DNA of 64,000 bases from Monoplex corrugatus (GCA_030674185.1 CM060315.1:88260415-88324414), one strand, 5' to 3'. Positions 22,521 through 35,657 are shown, counted from the first letter of the stretch. Made by a program: numbers and translations. Notes: a model not told the origin generated them from the sequence alone.

Positions 22521-23647
22521 TGAAGATTTGATGATAAATTAAACATATGCTGCCCGTAGGATACAGGATCAGCAACGCTTTTGATATCGGCAATAATCTC
22601 CTGCATATGGTTTTGAGCAATGCTGTCTCAAATGCATATATTCAAACTGTTACGGTGATCTGGCCTAAACCGTACAGGTAACTGGTTGTTGTATACCTAA
22701 TATGGGAACACTGGGAGCTCTTTCAATAGATACAAGTTTAAAAAAATATATAACTGTCATTCTCATTGTGTCTCCATTTTAATATTTCCTCTCTGTAATC
22801 TCTTCCTTTCTTCCTTATTGCCTTCAGTCCATTCACTTGCCTTGTTCACATAATTCTGCACACATTAAGCTCCTCTTTAAAAAAAATTTTAAAAAAAGGG
22901 GGGAGGGGGGGGATTATTCATATCAATCAGAAATATGTGTGTATCTGTGATACAAATGTGTGAACAAGGTTTCTCACTCTTCATGGGTGTAGCTTTATGA
23001 AATTTTGGTCAAAACTTGAACTGTCGAGAACATGTCAAAGCATTAACTGATTAAGTTTGGTTGATAAAGTTGACTAAGGACACACACAGCTAAAAACATA
23101 TCTGAATCAGCATTTTTCAAGGAAGGTGTGTGAACAGCATTTTCTCATGAACTGACATTTCAAATGTGTTTTCATTGTTTGACAGTCTGTCACTGCCTTC
23201 AGTGTACATCAGCATTTATTTCAACTAAAGCTTCTTCAACATAATGGTGACCTTGACTTGAGAAGTACTAAATGTAGAGATTTCTGAGACGAGTTTTTGT
23301 CTAAAAGGGGAGGTTGGTTAGAATGGCTTGACAATATCTAAAACAGCAGTTGTATGCTTCTGACTTTTCTAAGTTGATGCAACTGATCTATGTGTGCATG
23401 TACTAGTATGTGTGTGTGCTCGCGCGTGTGGTGTGTGTGTGTGTGTGTTCATGTGTGTGTGCACGCGCGTGTATGTGTACACATGTGCATGCGCGCATTC
23501 ATGTGTACATGCATGCATGCATGTGCATTTGTGTTTCTTACACAAGCTAAAGCTCCTGAAAATACTCCCAATTCATTCATACAAAGCTCTACAACAGAGA
23601 GGATTTTTGTACCTATTACTGTTCTTTATCCTGCCTTAAGAGAGAGA

Positions 23648-23650
<3 letters not shown>

Positions 23651-23710
<60 letters not shown>

Positions 23711-23750
23711 GTGTGTGTATGAGAGCGAGAGAAAGAGAGAGAAAGAAAGC

Positions 23751-23789
<39 letters not shown>
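23651..23789. repeat. (GT)n then (GA)n compound microsatellite
   Basis: About 34 GT units, a short TATGAGAGC bridge, then about 50 bases of GA-rich repeat. GT-rich imperfect repeats also occupy 23409-23525. Confidence 0.92.
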
Positions 23790-23791
<2 letters not shown>

Positions 23792-24342
23792 CATGGCAAG
23801 GGGTGGGTGGGGGTGAGGTTACTTTGTTCAGTCACAGAACCAAAGAAATCATCTGACACATTCACTACAGTTTTATTCTTTCACACATCCACGCATCCAC
23901 ACATCCACACATCCAGGTTGATATGAAACGACCTCCCCACACAATGACATGGATGCAGGCTGATCAGAAGTGTAATCCATCATTACAGAAAAACAACAAT
24001 AATAATAGTATAATGAAGATCAAAATAAACAAACACATGAATATATAACAAAGAATGCAACAAACAGCAAGAAACACAGAGAAAGGTGAGAAAAAAAAAA
24101 AAAAGAGACTTTAAAAAAAAAAAGCTCACCATCCTTACTATGAACATAATCTCAAACAGGACAAAACAGGATGAAATCTGATACACATGCACTTTCAGTC
24201 AGTACACTTGCACTACAAAGAAAAGTGCATTTGTTCTACTGCGAAAACAAAATAGGTCGACTGATACAAGCAGACTGTAAAGGTGCATGGAAAAAGGTAG
24301 AAGTAACAGTGCATGTTTAATTCATAACTGAATGAGTGTTAG

Positions 24343-24578
24343 CCCTTTGACTGCCGCACTTTGTCTGCCAGTTTAAAAAAATTAACCCTTTGACTCCCTC
24401 ACCCTATCCAACAGCTTCCTGCAGGTAGCTGGTGGACAGGTTGGGGGATGCACTCGGTTAAGTTTTTGCATTTGCAGGAAGCTGGTGGATAGGGTGAGGG
24501 CGTCAAAGGGTTATGTTTTTGCTTTGCTATCACTGATGGTGATGCAAAACACTAATGGATAGGATGAAAGTCAAAGGG
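24343..24578. mobile_element. piggyBac-type MITE, extended copy
   Basis: Begins CCCTTTGACTGCCGCAC after TTAG and ends GAAAGTCAAAGGG before TTAA (24579-24582). It is longer than the 183 bp standard because the central GGAAGCTGGTGGATAGGGTG arm is partly duplicated. Confidence 0.7.
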
Positions 24579-25038
24579 TTAAATCCCAAGGAAAAGGTGC
24601 ACATAACAATGAATAATCATACATCTCTAATTACCTGACATCTAACAGGACAAGAATGTTGAGGAAATGGGGAGAGCCACTATCAGTGTTGGGGGTGAAA
24701 GAAGGGGAGAGAGATTTTCATTAATAATACACTCAAACCTTCACTGTATGTTGTTACGCAGAGTCACCCATACTTTCAGTTTCACTTACATGATCATAAC
24801 TGTTCAGTTATTTTTTTGCTTCCACCAAATTGTATGACTTTATCAATAAAGGATTGGGTCACATGCACCCCACATTGTAGAATTTTAGTTTAAAGTAAAC
24901 ATACTTCCCTGGGATGATTATCCACATCAGCTATCATCACCTAAGGTAGGCACTACATAAAACTGAATGAAGTCAAATCACACCACTTGATTTGGGAAAG
25001 AGATCTGATTTGAAAAAATCACATGAACAAAAACTGAA

Positions 25039-25042
<4 letters not shown>

Positions 25043-25072
<30 letters not shown>
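25043..25072. repeat. (CA)n microsatellite
   Basis: About 14 CA units ending in AAATATATAAATC. Confidence 0.9.
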
Positions 25073-25074
<2 letters not shown>

Positions 25075-25184
25075 TATATAAATCATGAACTTTGAAATGA
25101 TACCTTTTTATTTTAACTTGCAAACACTGTGGGTGTAACATTTTGTCAAACCAGCCTAAGTCATATGTACACATGCACATGCAT

Positions 25185-25185
<1 letters not shown>

Positions 25186-25240
<55 letters not shown>
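25186..25240. repeat. (CA)n-(TA)n microsatellite
   Basis: About 22 CA units running into ATATATATATGG. Confidence 0.92.
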
Positions 25241-25925
25241 GGATATAGAAACAAAAACATAAGTATGCACAGGTGTACACACGAATGAACTATACTGGCA
25301 CACTTGCCTATTAAATCCCTCCCTTCCCCTATTGCCTCCCCAACCCTACACAAGCGAATGTTGCCTTCTTTCATCATACATGGTACTGGTGATATAAAAT
25401 CAGTGTCCCCCTCCCCCCTTACCAGAAAGAAAGAATAAAACTGAATAAGTACAGATGCACCCAAGAAAGGACTATGGACCAAAACCTTCTTTACACTACA
25501 GTGTTATCAATTTATGTTAATTATGCAGTCGCATCCAGATTTGTTCAAAGGTCACAGTTGGTCTCTCATTCTAACACAACTGTACTGTCAGTATCACAGG
25601 CGCACTGGTGCTCACACCTTTCTCTGTTTTCTACTTATACTCAGTATGTTGTTATATCAGACAAAAAGCTTTCATATTGGTTATTGTTTGAAATAAACTG
25701 AGTAGAGACATTTTCAATTTTATCATTTTTAATTCACAGTGACAGTATTTTAGTTCTCAGTAGAAATTGTAGAAGTGTACTTTTTCTTTTTAGTACTCAT
25801 TGGCAATAAGACATGGGGACAACATGGCTGACTAGGGTTATGGGGAAACTTTTAGTTAGAAAAGTGTGCACGGCAACAACTGAAACTACCAGTGCCAATG
25901 GCCTTGACCAGTATTTCTAAGTTTT

Positions 25926-26152
25926 TGTTATTTCACAACTGTTCCAATACCCCCACCATCTCCAAGTATGCATGCCAACATACTCAGTATGTTGTCATAT
26001 CGGATCAAAATTCTTTCATGTAAGTTATTGTTCGTATTGAGAATATTTTCAGTTCTCAATGGAAATTGCACAAGTGTAGGCCTACTTTCTTTGTTATTTC
26101 ACAACTGTTCCAATACCATACCCCCACCATCTCCAAGTATGCATGCCAACAT
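25926..26152. repeat. local tandem duplication (~165 bp period)
   Basis: GTTATTTCACAACTGTTCC followed by CCCCCACCATCTCCAAGTATGC occurs at 25926-25980 and again at 26091-26152. The intervening CATATCGGATCAAAATTCTTTCATG segment resembles 25653-25680, so an older copy may lie upstream. Confidence 0.7.
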
Positions 26153-26334
26153 ATCAACAAATATAATCTTGCTTACTGTGGCAGCACATACACTTCATGC
26201 TCTACAATCCAGTATGCATGCCCATTATTTCAATTTTGTTTCCTGTTGCATGTGGTACACTCTTCTTGCATACTTTCATGAACTTCAGAGTTTGTTCATT
26301 AAGGAGTCATTACACTCGGACAGTTTCATAACTG

Positions 26335-26545
26335 TTCTACTCAAAGCTACCAGCAAATATCTGGCAGACTCCCTGAGTCTGTGCAAAACCTAATGCGCTG
26401 GCAAGATCTTGAAATAGGGGAGGGGAGAGGAATGGGAAAAAATGCTACTCTGAAACCATGGGAATGATGGGATCAGTACGATGGGCAATGAACAGGCCAG
26501 CATGGTTGCCGAGGACTTTGGACAGTACAATCCACAGGTTTTTGC
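26335..26545 (-). mobile_element. tRNA-Asp-derived SINE, 5' and 3' truncated
   Basis: Reverse body: CTACCAGCAAATATCTGGCAG, GAGTCTGTGCAAAACC, GCGCTGGCAAGATCTTGAAA, GGGAATGATGGGATC, GGGCAATGAACAGGCCAG. No MITE in the site. Confidence 0.65.
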
Positions 26546-26658
26546 AGCCCTGAAATATACTGCACACATGCAGATTGGCCAGTCATGACTGTTGATAAAG
26601 GATGTGAGTGATCACCAGCATTTGAAATTCTGTAGACACCAGTCTTTCTATAAATCAT

Positions 26659-29600
26659 TTACTGAGTTGCTCTTCACTGTACAGAACTTCTGGTGGCGAG
26701 AGTTGCTCTTCACTGTACAGAACTTCTGGTGGCAAGAGTTGCTCTTCACTGCACAGTACTTCTGGTGGAGAGAGTTGCTCTTCACTGCACAGTACTTCTG
26801 GTGGCGAGAGTTGCTCTTCACTGCACAGTACTTCTGGTGGAGAGAGTTGCTCTTCACTGCACAGAACTTCTGGTGGCGAGAGTTGCTCTTCACTGCACAG
26901 TACTTCTAGTGGAGAGAGTTGCTCTTCACTGCACAGTACTTCTGGTGGAGAGAGTTGCTCTTCACTGAATCACTTCTAGTGGACAGAGTTGTTCTTTAAT
27001 GCACCACTTCTAGTGGACAGAGTTGTTCTTCATTGTACCACTTCTAGTGGACAGAGTTGTTCTTCACTGCACCACTTCTAGTGGACAGAGTTGTTCTTCA
27101 CTGTACCACTTCTAGTGGACAGAGTTGTTCTTCATTGTACCACTTCTAGTGGACAGAGTTGTTCTTCATTGTACCACTTCTAGTGGACAGAGTTGTTCTT
27201 TAATGCACCACTTCTAGTGGACAGAGTTGTTCTTTAATGCACCACTTCTAGTGGACAGAGTTGTTCTTCATTGTACCACTTCTAGTGGACAGAGTTGTTC
27301 TTCACTGCACCACTTCTAGTGGACAGAGTTGTTCTTCATTGTACCACTTCTAGTGGACAGAGTTGTTCTTCACTGCACCACTTCTAGTGGACAGAGTTGT
27401 TCTTTAATGCACCACTTCTAGTGGACAGAGTTGTTCTTCACTGCACCACTTCTAGTGGACAGAGTTGTTCTTCACTGTACAACTTCTAGTGGACAGAGTT
27501 GTTCTACACTGTACCACTTCTAGTGGACAGAATTGCTCTTTAATGCACCACTTCTAGTGGACAGAGTTGTTCTTCACTGCACTACTTCTAATGGACAGAG
27601 TTGCTCTTCAATGCACCACTTCTACTGGACAGAGTTGCTTTTTAATGCACCACTTCTACTGGACAGAGTTGCTCTTCAATGCACCACTTCTACTGGACAG
27701 AGTTGCTCTTCACTGCACCACTTCTAGTGGACAGAGTTGCTCTTCAATGCACCACTTCTACTGGACAGAGTTGCTCTTCAATGCACCACTTCTACTGGAC
27801 AGAGTTGTTCTTCACTGCACCACTTCTAGTGGACAGAGTTGTTCTTCACTGCACCACTTCTAGTGGACAGAGTTGCTCTTCACTGCACCACTTCTAGTGG
27901 ACAGAGTTGTTCTTCATTGCACCACTTCTAGTGGACAGAGTTGTTCTTCACTGCACCACTTCTAGTGGACATAGTTGTTCTTCACTGTACCACTTCTAGT
28001 GGACAGAGTTGTTCTTCATTGTACCACTTCTCGTGGACAGAGTTGTTCTTCACTGGACCACTTCTAGTGGACAGAGTTGCTCTTCACTGCACCACTTCTA
28101 GTGGAAAGAGTTGCTCTTCACTGTACCACTTCTAGTGGAAAGAGTTGCTCTTCACTGTACCACTTCTAGTGGACAGAGTTGTTCTTCACTGCACCACTTC
28201 TAGTGGACAGAGTTGTTCTTTAATGCACCACTTCTAGTGGACAGAGTTGCTCTTGAATGCACCACTTCTAGTGGACAGAGTTGTTCTTCACTGCACCACT
28301 TCTAGTGGACAGAGTTGTTCTTCACTGCACCACTTCTAGTGGACAGAGTTGCTCGTCAATGCACCACTTCTACTGGACAGAATTGCTCTTTAGTGCACCA
28401 CTTCTAGTGGACAGAGTTGCTCTTCAATGCACCACTTCTACTGGACAGAGTTGCTCTTCACTGCACCACTTCTAGTGGAAAGAGTTGCTCTTCACTGTAC
28501 CACTTCTAGTGGAAAGAGTTGCTCTTCACTGTACCACTTCTAGTGGACAGAGTTGTTCTTCATTGCACCACTTCTAGTGGACAGAGTTGTTCTTCACTGC
28601 ACCACTTCTAGTGGACATAGTTGTTCTTCACTGCACCACTTCTAGTGGAAAGAGTTGTTCTTCACTGTACCACTTCTAGTGGAAAGAGTTGCTCTTCACT
28701 GTACCACTTCTAGTGGAAAGAGTTGTTCTTCACTGCACCACTTCTAGTGGAAAGAGTTGCTCTTCACTGTACCACTTCTAGTGGAAAGAGTTGCTCTTCA
28801 CTGTACCACTTCTAGTGGACAGAGTTGTTCTTCATTGCACCACTTCTAGTGGACAGAGTTGTTCTTCACTGCACCACTTCTAGTGGACATAGTTGTTCTT
28901 CACTGTACCACTTCTAGTGGAAAGAGTTGCTCTTCACTGTACCACTTCTAGTGGAAAGAGTTGCTCTTCACTGTACCACTTCTAGTGGACAGAGTTGTTC
29001 TTCACTGCACCACTTCTAGTGGACAGAGTTGCTCTTTAATGCACCACTTCTAGTGGACAGAGTTGTTCTTTAATGCACCACTTCTAGTGGACAGAGTTGT
29101 TCTTTAATGCACCACTTCTAGTGGACAGAGTTGTTCTTTAATGCACCACTTCTAGTGGACAGAGTTGCTCTTCACTGTACCACTTCTAGTGGACAGAGTT
29201 GCTCTTTAATGCACCACTTCTAGTGGACAGAGTTGTTCTTCACTGCACTACTTCTAGTGGACAGAGTTGTTCTTCACTGCACCACTTCTAGTGGACAGAG
29301 TTGCTCTTCAATGCACCACTTCTACTGGACAGAATTGCTCTTTAATGCACCACTTCTAGTGGACAGAGTTGCTCTTCAATGCACCACTTCTACTGGACAG
29401 AGTTGCTCTTCAATGCACCACTTCTAGTGGACAGAGTTGTTCTTCACTGCACCACTTCTAGTGGACAGAGTTGTTCTTCACTGTACCACTTCTAATGGAC
29501 AGAGTTGCTCTTCACTGCACCACTTCTAGTGGACAGAATTGCTCTTCACTGCGCCACTTCTAATGGAAAGAGTTGCTCTTCACTGCACCACTTCTAGTGG

Positions 29601-29766
29601 ACAGAATTGCTCTTCACTGCACCACTTCTAATGGAAAGAGTTGCTCTTCACTGCACCACTTCTAGTGGAAAGAGTTGCTCTTCAATGCACCACTTCTAGT
29701 GGACAGAGTTGCTCTTCGATGCACCTGTAGTGGAGCGAGTTGCTCTTCACTGCACCAGTTCTAGTT
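26659..29766. repeat. 3.1 kb satellite, 36 bp units then 34 bp units
   Basis: The left block (26659-26960) has about 8 units of 36 bp: GAGAGTTGCTCTTCACTGCA plus CAGTACTTCTGGTGGA. The rest is about 82 units of 34 bp: ACAGAGTTGTTCTTCACTGC plus ACCACTTCTAGTGG. Unit types (ACAGAGTTGTT, AAAGAGTTGCT, ACATAGTTG, TACTGG) recur in ordered blocks: the run at about 28480-28690 repeats at 28752-28960, a 272 bp (8-unit) shift. The many 64-100 residue ORFs inside are repeat artefacts. Confidence 0.96.
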
Positions 29767-29877
29767 TTGTGTCCTAGATACTGGTTGTAGTGACTATGAT
29801 CCTGGTTCACTATAGTATAACCTTGTTTTGTTTTTTTCCAATAACTGACAGATACAAAACCAGATTTAAAAATCCCT

Positions 29878-30045
29878 CACCTTGGTAGGATCTCAAGACC
29901 TTGCCAGTACATCGGGTTCAGTGCCTTCTTATGGCTTATGCCATAATCATTTTGGATCTTTTCCATCACACGTCATCAGCGGTGTCATTGCATATGGACT
30001 TTATTCTGAGCACAGAGATCATCTGGAGAAAGTGAACTGAAACCT
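29878..30045. repeat. second copy of the repeat at 19485-19640
   Basis: Shares the GACCTTGCCAGTACATCGGG, GGCTTATGCCATAATCA, GCATATGGACTTTATTCTGAG and CAGAGATCATCTGGAGAAAG blocks with 19485-19640; more diverged. Confidence 0.55.
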
Positions 30046-30839
30046 GAGCAGAATAATTCCCGCCTTTACAGTACGTTTTCAGCTGTGCTGCTTTTTATGC
30101 TCTAAGAACTGATTCCGCTACATACAGTGAATTTCCCACAAACATTTTCTTAAAAAAATTAAAATGGTGAACAAAATTTCATAGATATCCATACATTTAT
30201 GCATTCTTTTATCTACATCTTAGTTGAATGTTTATTTTTGGTGTGAATGTCTCAATGTCCTGAAGAGTAATATTCATAAGATTCTCTTAAACCTACGGTT
30301 GAAATTACAATTGGTTTTTGTATTTCAAACCATTTCATAAAGGGCTATGGCCTAAATGGAAATATCATCTTAAGTCTGAAGTAAATAAATAAAATATCTG
30401 CAGTCTGAAGTAAACAAATAATCTGAAAGATGCAAATGAACAAACTGGCTAACACTGGTCTGTAGATAATCCCTCTAGTAAGAGCAGCTCTCTCCACAAT
30501 GAACCATTACATTCACAAGCAACTTCAAATGTTACTTTACAGTCTTGAAAGGCTTAAGTAGCCCCTACCAGCTTCTGTGAAGGAAAAGTATTCATAATAA
30601 CAGCACATCTCCACCTTCTAAAGAACTGTCAACAAGTAGCTACATGCTTGACGCAAGCATCTCAAAACACAGCCACAGCCAGCAGTACAGAGTCAACATC
30701 CTGATTACATTTTCTTCATCTTGTTGTGTAGGCCAAGTGCCAACAATATGAACTTCTAAGTCACAGGCAGCACAGAATGGTCAATCTCAAAAAATAGCCC
30801 TGACCCGTTCTGCTGATTCTTTCATTATGAGATGTCGCT

Positions 30840-31400
30840 TAGGAGTTTGTTCAAGAGGGCTTCATTGCACAGACACTTTCTGCTCCAGTCAAATCTATCA
30901 GCAATTATCTGGCAGACTCTTGAGCCTGTACATAACCCTATGTATAGGGAAGACCTTGAAATTGGGAGGGAAGACAAGACCTATTGAGTTTGGAGTTTGA
31001 TCAAGAGGGATTCATCTCATTCAGACAATTCCATATGCATTCCACACAAATCTGCCAGCAATCATCCTACAGTCACTGAGCCTGTGCAAAACCCTTGTGC
31101 TGGCAAGGTTTTGAAATGAGGAGGAGGAAAGATATTTGAAATGCTAGGCTGACACCACCAGAATGATGGAAACGTTACGACTGGCATCAAACAGGCCAGT
31201 TTTTAAAGCTGGAATTGAACTTGAGATGTCAGATTTTGCATCCATGGCTCTATCAAAAGAACCAGTCCATGTAACAAAACCTATGAAACATTGACACCAC
31301 AAAAATGCCTGAAGCATTTTAAGATGGGCTGTGAACAGGTCACTTTTTATGCTGTAGGCTGGCACTGAACTCAGACAAGATTGCATTCGGCCTACTGTTA
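30840..31400 (-). mobile_element. cluster of three truncated tRNA-Asp-derived SINE copies
   Basis: Three partial reverse copies in a row: about 30840-30985 (CAAATCTATCAGCAATTATC, TGGCAGACTC), about 31000-31265 (CACACAAATCTGCCAGCAATC, CCAGAATGATGGAAACGTTA, CAAACAGGCCAGTTTTTAAAG, CCATGGCTCTATCAAAAGAACC), and about 31270-31390 (CTATGAAACATTGACACC, GGGCTGTGAACAGGTCAC). Confidence 0.6.
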
Positions 31401-32119
31401 ACTACCAACTATCAGCCAAACACCTTTACAAACTTCTTGCTGACATCACTTGTGACTCCCCCCCCCCCTTCCTCCTCAAATCTCGTATGCAAACAAAAGA
31501 ATCAAAGCTGATTGTAGCTGTCGACATACTAAGCTTAGGGATAATCAATAGTATGACCAGGAATCGAGGAAAGGGATCATGATCATTATCCTGTTTAGCT
31601 GCACACCAACTTTCCGAAGCTTATTTTTTTTATAAAAACATTCTGCGAATGACACAGACACACAACATATTCATTGGCTTTGGCAATCATATTCACAAAA
31701 ACTATGGAAAATACAAGCATTTAGGCTACACAGTGTGATACACACATACAACACACACCCAAACGCACGCGCACACACACACGAAGTAGACTTTACACAA
31801 CACACACACATTTTGATTTTCCATGTGTTTTTCATGGAATGGAAAAATAACAAATGACAGGCATATATCTCTTTGTGGTCAGACTGAGGAACCAATTAGA
31901 CAATGTAACTACAATAAAACGCGATCGCCTTGCACCCGCCGTGGTTTTCATTCAGTTTTAACCACCGATCTCATAGTAAAAATGCTTGGCTCAAGCAGAC
32001 CACCGTCAGGGTCGAAGTTCACATGTTTTGTCATGTGCAACAAAATAGTGCCTGCAAGTATTCTCAAAACCACTGAAAACCGACAATAATTGTGCGATCA
32101 CGGCAGATGCGCGTATTAC

Positions 32120-32167
32120 CTTTGTCATGCCGACGCCCACGACGAACACCTTTCTCAGAGACCCCAT
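32120..32167 (-). CDS. SCP2: SCP2/SCPx exon 1 with start codon
   Basis: Minus-strand coding exon of 48 bp: ATG at 32165-32167, encoding MGSLRKVFVVGVGMTK, then a GTAATA donor in phase 0. VFVVGVGMTKF is the conserved opening of the SCPx thiolase domain, and exon 2 supplies the next residue F. There is no N-terminal peroxisomal or mitochondrial presequence, as expected, because SCPx is targeted by a C-terminal PTS1 (outside the window). The start is chosen because it precedes the motif by six residues, as in known orthologs. The surrounding ~300 bp is CpG-rich compared with the rest of the window. Confidence 0.9.
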
Positions 32168-32520
32168 GTTGGTAGCTGCGGAGCTAGGACGCCGTTCAAG
32201 CTCGTGTTTACCTCTCGGCCAGTCCGAAGAGCACTGCGAAATCTAGATGCGCACTACTTACACTGACTGAACGGGTAAAAAAAATTACATCGGTAATATT
32301 CCTTCGCGTTTGCGTGCTCCTTCATATTTTTGTATGAATAAAAGTCTTTAATGTTTTGAGACAATAGAAGTAGTTTATATTTACAAAACTGAATTGCTTA
32401 CTTGCTGTTTAGTTTTTGACAGAAAAGCATAATTTAATCTAAGTGGCGAACTATTTCTTGTTCATCTCGGAAGTAGAACTTTGTCAATAGGTTAGTGTAA
32501 TTTTGGCGCGGGTTATTGTC
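32168..32520. promoter_or_regulatory. candidate bidirectional promoter, SCP2 (-) / NIPBL (+)
   Basis: It lies upstream of the SCP2 start codon and on the NIPBL side, with locally raised CpG. It contains an ETS-like CGGAAGT at 32468-32474 and an E2F-like TTTTGGCGCGGG at 32501-32512, both typical of housekeeping and cell-cycle promoters. A CRE half-site GACGTCA is further right at 32932-32938. Transcription starts are not visible; the shared-promoter call is inferred from head-to-head gene order. Confidence 0.5.
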
Positions 32521-33289
32521 AAAATGCTTCAATAATCAGCAAAATTTGGACATTTATTTTGATTTGAATTGAAAAAATGGGCACCAGTCGGAGTTAATGG
32601 GCTCTTAGGATTCATATGAGCTCAAATTTATCCCAAATACTGTGCTGGTGTAATCAGTATTCCGAATTTACTGAGGTGAGTGTATTGGTTCACATTGATT
32701 GGTGCCCGATATCCATTCTGATCAAAAATTTTGTGATTTCCGTATTCCTGGTATATTTTCATTCCTTTTTGGTGTTTATTAAAATATTTCGTGAGTTTCT
32801 GTGCGTCATAAACCGGAGTACTGTGATTCTGATGTGCTGAAAGCCTGAGCGACTGTACAAGGTGGGTTCTTTGTAATCTATCGGAACAACTGTGTTGATT
32901 CCTAGATATCTCGAGGGCCATCATTTGTGTAGACGTCAGGTCAGCGGACGGGACGCGATGATCATCACGATCATTGTCAGTATGGGCTTGTATTTATTCA
33001 ACCAAATTTGAAGTATTTATAAAGATGTACAGCACATCCTTGCGTCAAAATGTGAAAATGTATCATGGCTGGGGCTTGGATAAGGGCTTTAGTGCTTGTT
33101 TTCAGGTGTCCAAATAGGGTAGTTTCGTATAAAATTGTTTTATTGTTTCTGAAATGTTATAATCTGTCGTTTTCTGTTGATAGTTATATGCGATTAATGT
33201 ATAAAGATCCTGATGTTGGAAAGAATGGTTGGAACTGCTCGAATTTCCTCTCGAAAATTTGTTTGTTTTGATGGCATCTGTGCTGCCGC

Positions 33290-33346
33290 TGTTTGGGCAA
33301 GCACAATGGCTGACCCAGAAGGACAGTCAAGGGGAGACAAACCACA
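33290..33346 (+). other. candidate NIPBL 5' UTR exon end with uORF
   Basis: ACACA|GTAAGTC at 33346 is a good donor, and another strong one (CTGAG|GTGAGT) is at 32675. Before the 33346 donor, ATG at 33307 opens MADPEGQSRGDKPH. If joined to the 44652 acceptor it meets a stop at once (CAG TGA), so it would be an upstream ORF, not an alternative N-terminus. One of these donors probably closes the noncoding first exon. Confidence 0.3.
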
Positions 33347-35319
33347 CAGTAAGTCTGCTGGGTAGAACCGATGTAGGCCAGATTACAGGTTAGAGTTTTT
33401 AAAAGTAGGGCAGGAGGATGGTGTTTCCTTTTACAAGGATATTTTGATTGTTTAGAGTGATGAGAGTTTGCAAATGATTTGACACAGTTCATTATTTCTA
33501 GTTTTAACTAACTTACTTTTTAGGGCCTATGTTAGTATGTATCTATCAAGTCACAAGGTAAAAAACTTGACAACATGGCTGCTGTGTGATATTTGTTGAA
33601 TGTTGAAAATTGAAAATAAATCAGAATGTATGCACTATGACAAACCAATTTAAAGTAGGCCTAAGTGTTCTGGTTTGTATAATTTGCATAAAGGCTGGCG
33701 GTCACTGAGCTTTCATTTTATGAAAAATCATGGGTGATCATCTGCATTGACTTGAGTGAATTGTTTCATCTGAACATGTGAACTAGAGATAGAGAGCACG
33801 GTATGTTTTTCGTCTCAGTATTTGTTTGGCCCTTGTAACTGAAAACTAATCCAATTGCCAACAATGTAAATAAATGAGGCTTTTCAGTAGATGGTATCCT
33901 GATCTTCTGTATTTGACTTGTATAGGCCTACATGTTATATACAGATTTTACAGAATAGGCCTATGTGGACTGAACCTTATAATGTTTTTCGTTTCAGTAT
34001 TCATTAATGTTAGAAAAACAATCTGATTGCCAGCATTCATAAAATCAGTAGCCTCAAAGCTTATCAGTGGTTAGTAGAGCATATATTTTTCAATGAAATC
34101 ATATTCTGTGCCGTAAACTTTATCATAATTTCTTGCTTGGTTTTGGATGGCATTATCAGATATACACATTTCATTACTACGACATTAGCCTTGTTTGATG
34201 TGGTTAGATTTTTTTTTTAATCTTTGAAAATATCCCACAGTTGTTTTTGTAAGTGGTTATTATTTTGTACAGTTCAGGCAGGCTAAGTATTTTCAGCATA
34301 ATGAGAGCTAAACACAACTTCCAGAGTCCCGAGTTAATTTTCAAATCAAAACAGGTGTCACCATAAACTACAATTTAGATGAAATTTGGAAAATTGTTGA
34401 ATGAGAGATGTTCTCTGTCATGATAACATGAAATTCAAGAAATGCGGTTTTATTTGGAACAGATGTTGGATTCAATACAGACACAGTTCTTGCTTTTGTA
34501 AAATTGTTTGCTAAAGTATGCATAAATGTAAGTTGGATATCTTACCAAATATTTCTTCTTTCAAAAGGAGCTGAAATCTTCACTGCAGGGCTGGCGAAAT
34601 CCACTTGCCCCGTTTTCGAGCGAGTAAAAAAACCTGTCAGGCGAGTCAAAATCAAAAAATATTTGTCTGTCAGGCAAGTGACAATTTTGACCCCTGCAGT
34701 TCTAATTTATTTTGATTTTTCAAACTTTGCGGTCTGCCGATTGCTTTTGTTTGCAATGATCAAGTCTGCCAACATTCGCGCAAAAACAAGGCTATCCCAG
34801 GAAAGGTACTTCTTGCTTCCCGTAGGCCTGTCGATGAAGGATGTCCGTCGATACAATCGAATGTTTACTGATCAGCGACCTTTGTCCAATCTCTCAGATT
34901 TGGTCAAACGGTTAGAAGCTTCTAATTAAGGACGGAAACCGCAAAAAATAATACAAACACGTCGTATCGAGATCAAGGGATGGGGAGGGAAAGAGAGGTG
35001 TGTGCCACTGGCAAGGAAATTCGAGAGACAAGAGCAAATTTGATGCATCACTTGATAAGATGATCATCAAAGAAATTAGTTTACAAGGCATAGACACTAC
35101 TTGACAATTTTTCTCGCATTATCTTCACTTGTCTCTCAGGATGTAAATTTTAGTTAGGGTGGATTAAATATTTTCAAAGTGTCGTCCCTTCACACTGATC
35201 TGCTGAAGTCAAGAAAATGGACACACACGCATGCACACACACTAAAGAGACATAATACTTATACAATAACAACAGTACAAAAATTTGAAAAAACAAAAAC
35301 TAAATAAACTAAACAAAAC

Positions 35320-35342
35320 AACACACACACACACACACACAC

Positions 35343-35386
<44 letters not shown>
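35320..35386. repeat. (CA)n microsatellite
   Basis: Two CA runs split by CCCC, running into CATATCAACC. Confidence 0.93.
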
Positions 35387-35389
<3 letters not shown>

Positions 35390-35655
35390 CAACCAATCAA
35401 CAAAAGCTAACAAATACATAGGTTTTTTTTTCAGTGCCACTTCAGACCTAGCCAACAGATAAGGATGGCTGGTGATCCAATGAAAACAACATGATTTTCT
35501 ATAATAAAAAAAAAACTGCAAACTTACCATCTTTGTGTATAAACCTGTCAGTTGTTTTGCTGGACTTGCTTTTAATGAACATACTTAACAAGTCTCACCA
35601 GTGCCAAAATTTGTCACTTGTGTTATGCGTGTGTTACACACTCATATGTATACAT

Positions 35656-35657
<2 letters not shown>

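Larger units (their letters stand above)
9218..32119 (-). other. SCP2 intron 1 (22.9 kb)
   Basis: Very large first intron, nearly all repeat-derived; elements are listed separately. Stretches where I see nothing recognisable: 9220-9600 apart from a GA-rich run at about 9428-9482, 10153-10380, 11000-11065, 14730-16060, 21240-21970, 22530-23400, 23800-24340, 24590-25040, 30050-30840 and 31400-32100. Confidence 0.8.

Noticed and set aside
26659..29766. Many 60-105 residue ORFs inside the satellite
   Set aside because: They follow the repeat period, occur in several frames, and lack any non-repeat sequence or splice context.
34504..34929. 141-codon ORF in NIPBL intron 1 as a gene
   Set aside because: No family resemblance, mixed composition, and it overlaps the possible hAT-like left end.
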